From positions 18,197,001 to 18,261,000 of the forward strand of contig NC_133036.1 of NCBI RefSeq assembly GCF_048771995.1: 64,000 nucleotides of DNA, in the 5' to 3' direction. The notes under the pieces were generated by a model that worked only from the letters and a program-made list of their open reading frames with translations, did not search any database and was not told the DNA's origin. This DNA is from Taeniopygia guttata. Lineage: Eukaryota > Chordata > Aves > Passeriformes > Estrildidae. Position 1 is the stretch's first letter. Each line of letters opens with the position of its first letter. Of the stretch, positions 38,201 to 50,200 are shown piece by piece. The translations under genes and the position numbers were made by a program.

Positions 38201-41200
38201 CTCTGCCCTGCAAGCATGCTGGAGGACATGGGGTCCTCTCTAGGACACTGTGTGACTGATGAATTCTGATTTTAAGGAAAGCAACTGATAGTGGTTATCA
38301 GTCCCTATGTGGTGGCTTAAGGGGCAGATGCCAGCTCATTCAGCTGATTTAATGTTTGTCTTTCAGCTGAGAAATCCCACAAGTGACGGCTACATCGCTG
38401 GGAGCACTCTGCCAGGGCCCTCTACACCTGCAATGATTTTTGGTATTTACCAAGAAGGAAAGCAGTTCCAAAGTGCTGCTGTAAAGATCACCAACTGAGC
38501 TGTAAAAACAGCCAAAGAGTTCAGCCGTGTCAGGGGCACAGTGCCTCAGGCCAGGACAGTATGACAGATACAGCTTTTTAGCAGGCTGTTCTTCAGCTCT
38601 GCTCACGCCAATGGTGAAGACCCCTGCACCATCTTTGAAGCATAATTTGTTTTATGGAAAATGCTGGATTTTTCTCCTTTTTTCTCCCCCTAACTCTATT
38701 ATTTTTGCTCATTGTGATTGATCATGGTGAACAGATTATTCAGTCTGGAAAATTTATCAGCAGCTGCTGCCCAGTTGGAAAGCCTCTTGCTGTCCATTCC
38801 TGAGAGCTGTCAGTCCTCATGGATGTGTCATTGCCCGAATCAGAAAGACTAAATAAAACATCACTATGCAATTTGGAGAGTTACACAGCACACAGAAGGA
38901 TTTTTTTTGTTAGAGAAGCCTAGGCTCTAGAGGAAGAAACCAGCCTGGAAGTTGGCACATCTCTCTGACCCCCACATTGCTCCACATTCCCTGCTTACCT
39001 CTGCAGCTTTCTGCTGTGAAAAATGCTCCTCCTTGCAAATAAAAAACGATGTTTGCATGTATTGGTGTCCTTGCAACCCCCAGCTATGGCTGCCAAAAAC
39101 CCGTGTGTGCTCTGACCACCAAGGGACAGTGTGGGTATTTATGGGGCAGCATTACAGGAATGAGTAGGTCTGGAGAAAAGACACAGCTTGAGCTTGATTC
39201 TCAACTGCAAATAAAGCAAAACCTAATTCCCACTCTTGCCTCTGATTTTCTCTCAGATTACTGGGTTTGATGTGTTCTGCTTTGCTCCCATAAAGGTGAG
39301 CCCTGCAAAAGTGACCTCAGACTCAGGCTAGTTGGTGGATTTTTGACTGTGCTTACACAGCTTCTGCAAACTTGGGATCCATTAAGAGCTAAACCAGGCA
39401 TGACTTAATCCTTGATTTCTGAAGGGCTATAATGGGAACTTCAGAATGCTAAACTTTTAATGTAAAGCTTATTCTTCAGTAGTACCCTGAACAGTAAAAG
39501 GCTAAAATGGTCACAGTGCCTTCCTGAATTGAAATTCCTGGCAATACATATTTAAAACAAAGCTATATGAAAATGGCAGTAACAAATCATCCAAATCCAT
39601 CAACTGTTGTGTTGTAGCTCATGTTATGTTATTGAGAAGAAAGATGGATTTAGAACTGCCATTGCCTAGGATCTTACACAACCTTATTATTTTGGTGCAG
39701 ATGTAAACAAGACGTGAACTTCTCAGCAAAGCTTGGGGTTGTTGCAGATTTCACACCTCCTTAAACGAAAATCACTCAAGCTCTCAGGTTTACATTCTTC
39801 TGGCTGTAAATCTGTGTTAGCATATTCTGTGTAGTTAGTTTTACCTGTTAGCACGGTAATCGCAGCATTTACATCTCTAAGTGGCTTTATCTCTGTTTTA
39901 TCAAGGAATGCAAAGATAGGCTAAGGTCAATGAACTGAGGTGGAATTTAAAAGCAAAAAAAAAAAAAAAAATTATGCTTCCTGGGGTGTGCATAGCTATT
40001 GCACAATGATACCTGACTTAAAGCTTGCACTTAACTCAAAATGCACTTTGGCAAACAGCTCAACCTGACTTTAAATGAGATTGACAAACACCTATCAGCC
40101 CAGTACAGCTTTGACAGACACCACTTATGATGCTGTGTTGCTGTCCTCATGTATTTAGAACCAGTACTGACTTGTATCTTGACTTTATTTTTAAATACAT
40201 AATTTATTTTAAAGAACATGTTTAGACAATTTTACTGTGGAAAACTAGAAACTCCTCGATTTCCAAAAGAAATGGCAGCTTTTCTTGCAGTTCTTAAATA
40301 CCTTTGATCTGGGAATTTAAGGACCTGTTGTAATATGACCAGGAGTTAGCAACATTGCTATATAAAATTCTTACACATGTATGAATCTTGGTTTTGCAAA
40401 TATCACAACAATCTTTTGAAATTAAGTATCTTCAGAATTATGAGGCTTTGTGTTGCTCACTGATGTCTTTATGTAACAGGCTTATCTAAGCAGTTGACCA
40501 CCTGTATAAAAAAATCCATCAAAAGAATGTCACTCCTGCCCCCTGAACAGAAAAACTTGTTCACAGAATAGTTTGAGTACACAGAAACATAGAATTAAAT
40601 TAGCTAATCCTGCAAAATAGAGATTAACACAGACTTGAACATCCCTGTCATCAGAGTGTATGGGACCCTGGTTACAATCCACACCTCCTGATCTAGTTTG
40701 GCAAGAGATTGGAGATCTGCCTTGTTTTCTTCTTCCCTGGTTTCCTAAAGCATCAGACTTACGGCTGAAGCATGTTCATTATAAATGTCACTTCACAGAA
40801 GTTTTCTCCTTGGTTTTTAGTTTTTCAGTTCTAGTGCTTCAGAGCAGCTAAATCTCAGCCAAGAGTTCCTCAGACTATTTTGGAAGGCCTCAAAGGGAAA
40901 CAGAGGGATTTCAATAGATGGTATATTCACAGCCCTCTCTTCAGGGAGGGTCTGTGAGTTGGTGGCTAGAAGTGAATTTGCTCCTTTTGCCCTTTGTGTG
41001 GCCCTTTCCCTGTCTGAAATACAGAGGATGGTCCCCACCTGCTGGGAAGGGCAGCCAGGATGCTGCTCCCGTCCCCTGGCTGTGTTTGGTCAATAACAAG
41101 GGTGCTCCTTTTTGGATTTACGGTAAAATGAGTGAATGGGACTGGCCCCTGTAAATTCAATTAATGACAACAGATGACACTTGCTGGCATTGCTCTCTGC

Positions 41201-44200
41201 TGTGCAAGCTGGACACAGTAAGGTTCATTCTCAACTGACTTCCAACCCCGCTCAGGGCAATAAAGTATTTGTGTGCTTTGCATCTAGCTGCTTTAATTTA
41301 ATTTAAAGCCTATGAGGCAATGAAGTCCTCCACTCCTGTTGCCTTCAGTAGGATTTGAGGGACTTGGGACCAATTAAGAAAAGGGTCTTTAATTTTCTGT
41401 CAGGAGCACAAACATGTGAAGGAGAGCTATTCCTTCTGTATGCACTTGTAATATGTACAGGATTGGGCACCTTTTGTAAAGTCTGCTTAAATCTTGCTGT
41501 GTTGCTAGGGAACTGGCCCTGTCCACAACCAAAAAACATGGAGACATTGTGTCCTACTGGTTTCTGGCAGAGTTTACCATAAGAAATGGCTTAATTGCAA
41601 CAAGATCTACTAGCAGGAGTACAAAAAATGTGATTTGTCAGCTTTTTTTTAAATTACAAATATTTTAATTCTATCACACACATGGAAATCCCTTTCAAGC
41701 TGAAGGCTAGGAATGTGAGGACAGCACCAGAATCAAACACTTCTTTCCTTTATTCTTTAAAATATTGATTCAGCTATTTTTAAATTTACTTGAGTCAAAG
41801 TACAGTGTTTGCAAGCTTAACAAGTTTGGATACTCTCTGCTCTTCTGTACTAACTAAGGCTATTACTATTTTCAAGACTCTTATAAAAATAATTGATTAT
41901 GTATGTTTCCAAAATGTATCGTTTTTCAAGTTTTCAGACTGCACTTAGAAGTATCAGAAAAAAGAAACCTGTATTTATGGAGACCTAGAATTATATTTTT
42001 GATACAGTTTCTTATCCCTTTCAGGAAATCAGAACTATCTGAGTTGTTTTATATTAGTGATAAAACAAGGCTTGAAACCCCAGATACCAAATAATAAGGC
42101 TGCTATCAAAACAGGACAAAATCTGGGCAGAGAAAAATATAAGCCATGGGGAAATAGAAATGAAATATAGTCAGAGGTGACCTCCCTCAAAACAAACAAG
42201 TAAATCCTGTCCTATTAAGCTCTCAGGAGAGCTGCTAAAGAATTTTGAAATAATCCAGACAATGAACTCAACTCCACATTTTCATTCTTGTCAGTCCTTT
42301 TCTTGCAACTCCCTAAGAAAAAATGATCCCCTGTGTGTTTTGTACAAAAGGATGGATTTTTATGATATAAAAGCACACACTTTAAAGCTGTAAGTCCTCA
42401 TTCCTTGGCAGTCATTATCTTCAGGTTTATGGAGAAACACATACTGAGGCTTTCCAAGGCATAGGTGGGCACGGAGGCAAGAAACACTCTTCTGGATTCA
42501 TCAGCCTTCTTCCTGGGGCCTGACCAGGAGCAATCTCACAGCACAATACCATTAAAAACCTGTAATATATGGCACCTGTTAATAGCTTTTTCTCCTTCTC
42601 TCAGGATAGTTACACAATTTAACAGCAAAAAGAAGGAAGACACTGAGGAACTGGGAGACTAGCCAAGGAAGGATGTTTTTTCTTGTCACACCTGTAGCTT
42701 ACAATGTCATATATGTGCAATGGCCTTTTCACAAAACTTCTTGTGTGACAGAGAAGGTGTTTCAATATTCAGACCTCAACTTTTGTCTTCCACTGTCTGG
42801 ATGCATCTCTGTAAGAGAGCAACTTTTTACACTGACTGCTTGTCCCTGTGTGGTTTTCTAACCCAAAGTTAATGTAAAATAATTAATGTGCCTGTGTGTT
42901 GGCCAGTGCTACAGGTGAATTAGAAATTTTGTTATGGGCAGCCTTGTGACATTCATTGCCACAGATCACATTAATATTGTGGATTTTAGCCCTCTGACCC
43001 AGTGTATTCAACAGAATGAGATTCTTCCTTAACTTGATTTCTCCTGGTATTTGTGGATGTTAATAAGGCCCTAATATTGTTCCAACATAAATTTTTGTGG
43101 TATACTATTTTAAGATGTTTGGCCTGATCCAGATTAAGCAGCATATTTCATATAACTGATGAAAGAGCTATTGTTTTTCACAGCAGAAAAACTGCCACTC
43201 ATCCAGATCACTGACCTATTTCTTGGAATTAGAAATAACCTTGCTAAAATTTTACTGATTTTAAATGGTATGTTTTACACTATTGATATTTTGGTCCCAC
43301 ATCTGAAGTGTGATTACGCCATTATTTAAGGATCAGATAAAAAAGAATTCAACTTGATTTTCAGATGCAAAAAGATGTTAGTTTTCTGTAAGTTTTGGTA
43401 CCATTCTAAGAAAGTGTAAAATGAACCAGAGCAATTCAGCTCCAGGGGTTATTCCATTACTCAATGATACAGAAATTCCTCAGAGTTAAACATCACCAGT
43501 ATAGCCCTCACCACCTTCCTTGCTCTGAGATCCAGTGGAATTTGTCTCTATTGCCTGCAAGAGATGATGAACCATATCTAGAAGCAAGAACTTAAACACC
43601 TCAGCCTAACACTACACTGGTTTGTCCATTACCCTGCAATCAGCAAAACAGCATCTGCAGTTCCTGAAGATGGGAACAGTTTGTAGACAATCACTCTTCA
43701 AATCTTGCTTTTCATTCCTGACTTGCAAAGGCCAGAAGAAAACATTAGGAGAATAAACTAATGTTGCATAAAGAGATTTTGTGGAGGCTGATGTAAACGA
43801 GGCTGCAGGACAACAGGGCTTGCATATTCTCTATGCCTTCTCACTATACAGAGAGGGATACAAGCATTTTTAAAGCAATTAGGGTGTTGAGATGCTCAGT
43901 CAGTGTTGGATTGCCTGGCTCCCTGCTCTTTGCCATGGAACATCTGCTAAAGAACTCTTTGGGAGAGTTCTGGGTTTTTAAGGATCAGCAGAATAACACA
44001 ACACTGTTAGGATATTTTATATTTGGGGCACTTCAGTACTGACAAATGCCTTCTCATTTTATCATGCTGCAATCATGATGACAAAAAAAGTGTGGCAGCT
44101 AGTAGAGATTCCCCCCACGGTACAACAAAAAACAGGGTCTCAAAAGGAAAAGTTTGGCACATGAAAAGCTGCAAACAAAAAAAAAAAGCTAAACCTCCAC

Positions 44201-47200
44201 CAAACCATTTCTGCTTGTTGTGAGCCTGCCAAAGCAGAGCAGACTTTCTCAACAGAAAAGGCTACATTATGCTAGAAGGAAATGAGCTGCAAGGCACAGG
44301 AAAAGGGAACACGAGTGGAGATTTATGGCGCTGCTGAAAGCAGGCACTGTACTGCCAGATCAGGAGTGAGACACTTACCAAAGGATGCTACCTTTGTTAG
44401 TTCATCTGTCAAGGAAGGAGCTTCTGTTGCAGGGTATCTGAACTCCTGGCACTCACTGCACGGAGCTCACTGCTTCAGCCTTGTGATCAGCCACTGTGTC
44501 TCAATCAGAATTTTCTACTTTTTTACAAGGTAGGAAGGTAAAAACCCCAAAAACTAGCAAAACTCACCCACAAAACCATCAGTCAATGAATACCTGATAG
44601 CTAATGACCTGGAAACAGAATTGTGTGGCAATTGTTGCAGGAAAGTACAAATTTAGCTTTTGTTTGTTTGTTTGTTTTCTCTTCATATTGTACATGTGGG
44701 ACTTCACATGCTGAATTCTCCTTGATACAGACTGCAGCACATCTGTGGACAAAGAAAACCCTTTTCTTTCTCCAAAAATATTCAGCAAAGAAAAATATAA
44801 AGTTAAGGCTTTTAGAGCTCTTTTCCCCCTCCTCCTCTGCCAGGAATTTCTAATTACAGCTCTTTTTTAGACTTCCTCTGTAAGTCAGTTTAGTCTCAGA
44901 TGTAAGCCGCTAGCCCAGAGAAGCTGCAGAATCTCTGAATTTTTACCAACCTTAATTTGAACTTTGCCATGATTTTTACTTTCAACTGAAACTGCAGCGT
45001 GTTTTCAGCTCCCTAATCTCAAGTGAAAGGCTACCCCAAACAATTCTGATGGAGAACTGTATGTTGGAACGGTCTTAAAGAACGTGGGAATATGGTATCA
45101 CCCTTTTATCATGTAACTTGCATTTCGGATGGGCGTCTGCTGGACCAAGGGAAACACAGGTTGGATATTAGGACAAAGTTTTTTACAGAAAGGGTGATAA
45201 AGTTCTGGAATGGCTGCCCAGGGAGGTGGTGGAGTCACCATCCCTGGATGTGTTTAACAAAGCCTGGATGTGACAATGGGTGCCAGGGTTTAGTTGAGGT
45301 GTTGGGGCTGGGTTGGACTCGATCTTGAAGGTCTCTTCCAACCTGGTGATTCTGTGATTCTGTGATCTCCAGCTTTCTTTTTTTCAAAATGCATTATTGG
45401 ATCTTTCTCAGTAGTATGAACCTTTTTTCCTATTGGCTACAATACTAAATTATGGATACTTATCAGCTTAAATGTACATATGGAATGTGGACATGTAATT
45501 TTCACTAGTTCTGAATCTGAGCCTAAGCCTCTGGGCTACATGGAAAAAACATTCTTAAGTCCCTCAAAAGTGTCTTTGTGGTTTCTCACTAATAAGGAAT
45601 ATGTGTCATTTATCTCAGGATTGACTGACTTTACTAAACCATAATTTGCATTTATGAGAGGACAAGATACTGAATTACAGTTCTCTACAGTCCAGAGCTC
45701 AATCCTGAACTATTGCCCTGAAAAAAAACCAGTTGTGCATTTGTAAACTTTGTGTGTTACATCAGAAAGTGCCATGTAGGACTAAATGCTCAAAATATTA
45801 GTTAGCAAGGTGTGTAACAGATAAGGAAGGCTGACTCCTTTCTAAGGTGTTTTGAAACAATTGGGGTTTTTTTGAGAGAGAAGCATTGAAATGTAATCTG
45901 TATTACTCTCACAAGTCACCAAACAAAAGTGCATCCTGAAACTTCAGTCAGCTATAAAAGTGAAATGGTCTCACATGGGTTCGGAGAGGGAGAAAATTCT
46001 TGCTGCAACAACACTGTTTTCTGTGACTCCAGGCAGGATCACAGAAATCACGAAAAATCATCCAGTAATGTAGATGGTGGTTTTTTTTTTTATGTATCTT
46101 TCTTTCTGCTGCAGTCCTGTAACTTGGGTACTACTCCAGTGAAATCCATTGGGTCTCACTAGTAATGATCTCCTAATGATTTGAGATGTTACTTGATTAA
46201 TAGATGGATCTGATTCAACGATCAAAACCCAGTCCACTTAACAATGGTGGCACATGAAACATGACCAGAGAGGATACAGCAAGCACTGTGTATTAATACC
46301 TATCCATTTCCACTTGAAAAAGAGGAATATAGAGGCTATTCCCAGTTCCACGTGTTCTCTCTCCCCAGTGTTAAGCTAGCAGCTTGCTGAACCCTAGATT
46401 TCTGCCAACAAAGACTACCTGTGGGATTTTAAGGGGTGCCAGAATGGCAGGAGGCACAGCAGTAAGGAGACAGCTAATTGACACACAGGAAGGCTGGCAA
46501 ATGGTTTTTTGTTACTGACAAGAAGGAAAAATCACATTGGAGTGGTGCACTTGGAAGTGATATTTATGCAAATAAAAGCTTCCAAGTACATGCATATGCA
46601 ATTATTTGTATGTAAGTATGATGACAGGCAGATATAATGACAACCACGGCAACTCAGTTGTTCTGTTGATGGATTACCAATGGTGTGGGCAGGAAATTGC
46701 ACTCCATACTAGGACAGTTCTGACTAAGGAAGCATCTCTGATGGAAAGAGGCTTTTCAGCCTGTAGGCATTCTGCTGAGACCATCCACTGGGTGGCTGGA
46801 ACTAAGCCTGTGCTGTTCTCTGGGCAGTGTGGAAGACAAATTCCAGAAAGTTACTTTCAGAACTAACAAAAACTGAACATACTGCTCACTGGTCAGCTCA
46901 ATATAGTTTTGTTACTATCACTGGACCTGAAGCAGGAACTAGTTTATAAGGGATCTTACATCAAACCTGTGTGTGAGTGGAGTAAGTACCACAAGCATAT
47001 TTTAATCAATGCCAAGTCAGCTGGTGCAGATAACTTGACTGCCTGTGCTCAGCAAAATAAGTTGTATTTAGTTTTAGCTGACATATTTCATTGTAGTTGA
47101 ATTTGTAAGTCTTCTAGTAGGTCTCATATAACCTGATATTAAATCATTCATGAGTATACAACAGATTTCATCATAATGCTAGTATTTCATGAAATTTTAC

Positions 47201-50200
47201 AACCACACAAATAAAGGTTTTAAGATATGTTTAACTGTTTGTTTTGTATAATGTTACTTGATCTGTATTTACAGTCAAACAACCCTTTTTACATGTGTTA
47301 TATATACAATTTTGTATACAGTTAAATATACATTTCTAATGTAAGAATGGTGAATTTTGTTATTCAAACCCAAAGAACCAGGCTGGTATAAGACATTAAT
47401 CAGCCTGCACTTTCTAGTTCTTGCATTTTTCTAAAGAACAATGGAATGTGGTAGAAATTACATCAAGTCATGGAACTTCTTACTTAGCTTTTTATCCACA
47501 CAGGCAAGACTCCAAGGAAGGCACTGTTTAGCTAAGAAGCCTGTGCTCTAAGAAAATACACATGCAATAATCTTAATTACATACACAGTTCTAGAAATGA
47601 GATGTAAAGCCACCTATGTGCATGTGCATGAAATAACTATTCAATTAAATACAGCATTGATTTCTGTGTCTGCTAAATAAAATCTAGTGTGGATTTCAAA
47701 CAATGATATACTATCTATAAGTTATTATCTAGGAGATGATAACACATGTATGTCATTACTTTTTAAGCTGTATCACTTCATGTAAGTATTGGCAAGCTCG
47801 ATTTGCAGTGCATGTGAGTGCATTAGATTATTAATGTCTGGAGCCCATGAGAGATTAGTTTTCACTGTATGTAACCAGTTTGAGACAGAGCAGTTTGGGT
47901 GCTTCTACAGCAGTTCTCAGGCACTTTCCAAAAGTGCTCTTTCTGTGACAGAGATTAATTACCAGAAAGATTTGCTACTACTACTAAACACTCTTCAGTT
48001 TTACAGTCATTAACTACCAGTATCTAAATAGAGTTTAAGGGTTTTGTATTTAGTACCTGTATTTACATCAGGATCAGAACCATCTCCTGCTTCAGTGTGA
48101 AATAAACTTTGGAAATAGCCTTCTTCTCGAATCAGGCTTGTTTGTAAACAAGTTAAAAAATATAAAGGAAGTAATGAAAGACTTCTGTTGTACAAAAGCT
48201 AGGCTGCTGGAAGAAATCAGGAGACTGTTCTATGGGGTGGATATAGGAAAGACATATTCCTAATTTGATATAGTTTATTATGGTTTTTTTTCTGCATAGT
48301 TTTTCGTCACATGAATGGTATTTCTTATGGCAAAACTTTTGAGACCTCTTTAAGAGGAGGATAAAAATTTGAAAGGATGAGTTTTGTGAGTGCATTAAGA
48401 CAGCATAGCAGTTTATTGTGTCGATGAATACTTCTGTTGCAAAAGCAGTAAGAAAAATTGCCCTACAATTCAAAACACATCAAGAAGATGGAAAAGGAAG
48501 ACCTGTTTTCCAGGGAATTAGCACAGGGTATGGGAGGTTGAGGACAGCTGGCAGGATACAGGCTTCTTGTGCCCTCCCTGAGCCCTGGACCAGGATGTGC
48601 CCTGAGTGCTCCCTAGCACAAGCTGTCTCCCCAGCTCTGCCACTCATATAATACCTGATTTTAAAGAAGCAGATTTAGTGTATAGAAGGCAACCACAAAC
48701 TTATTAATCATGTATTTATCAACTCATATTTAACAGCATTTTTCAAATACTGCCTCATGTTTCTTCTTCTTAATTACTAGAAGATTATAATTCTCTATAT
48801 CCATTCTGCAGCTGATTAGAATTGTAGAACAGTCAGCTAAACCAGAACATCAAACTTCTCTTTGATAATATAAAAATATGCTCATACATTTTCTGTACCT
48901 TCAAGAACATTTAAAGAAAAATAAGAAAGCATAATCATTATGTCCATACAGAGCAAGAAGAGTCTTTTTCAAAAGCGATTTCTGGTTTTCTTGGTGTTTC
49001 TCAAGTATGTTCTCATTATGACTTTGCTGTGGGATGCATCAGAATCTGATGTCTAAATGTTTGAAATGGGTTTCCCTCCTCCACTCAAAACCAGGAAATC
49101 CAATATAATGGCTGACATAAAAGTCCTGGTCTGTCCTTTGGTCTGTTCTACAGGCTCTGACACACTGACTGCATTGGCTTTTTCCATGCTATTGAATCAC
49201 TTGGAAATAAATCTTTCACCTATGTTAAATTCTATCAAACAGAAAATTTGTGAATTAACTGGTTCCCTAATATCAGCTTGGATCAACTACTTTATTTTTT
49301 TATAAAGGAATCTTAAATATTATTTCATTTAGTTAACTCCACCAATGGCTTGCAAGTCTATCTGATGTAATTTACAGTGCCCTCTGATTCGAAGCTGTCA
49401 TGTTTTATGCAGTGACACCTACAAAGCCAGACTATATTCCTACTACATACCACTTTGTTACAGAAGACTTTGATACATTATGTAATGTCATGCATCTGCA
49501 CACAAATCAAACCAAAACCAGGATCCTATAGCTGTGTTTCAAATGTCTTCTATGAAAATATGGGGAAATTTGCAGAATTTTTAGTCTTTATGTGGCAAAA
49601 TAGTGTTAGAGACAACCTTCTCTAACAGTTAGACCACTTGAGAGTACTACAGTTTATCATAAATGTCAGTGCTTTTCCCTGCTCAAATGTCCCTGATTAG
49701 ATGAGAGGCTATCTCACAAGATTTATTTTGGACAGGCATGCCATATATGAGTTCTGCTTGCAGGATATTGCCAATAAGGTTGATGAAAGATTGACTGGGA
49801 AAGAAAGGTAGCAGTCTCAAGATACCATTCTAATACCTAACAAACGATAGAGATGCCATAAATCTTTCCTATGGCCAACTGCAACTCGGGGAATACCTAA
49901 CCCTGGAAGTGCCTTACCTACAGCAATGTGCAGCACTCAATACTTCACTCTAACACAAGGTCATCTGTGCTCCACTGAGATCCAGAACCGAGATTTTCCC
50001 CTTAAATATGCTGAAGGATTCAAAATAAAGGTATCTTTGGATATGAAGAACACATCTCCCCAAAAACTGCAGGTACAGGTTTTAGTGTTTCACTGTGGGA
50101 ATGGACTGAAATGTTTTCCTTTCATATAACAGCCTTGCTCACAATAATCCTGTTCAATGGCATTGAATTTTTTTTTTTTTTGCAAGCCCGTATCCACCTA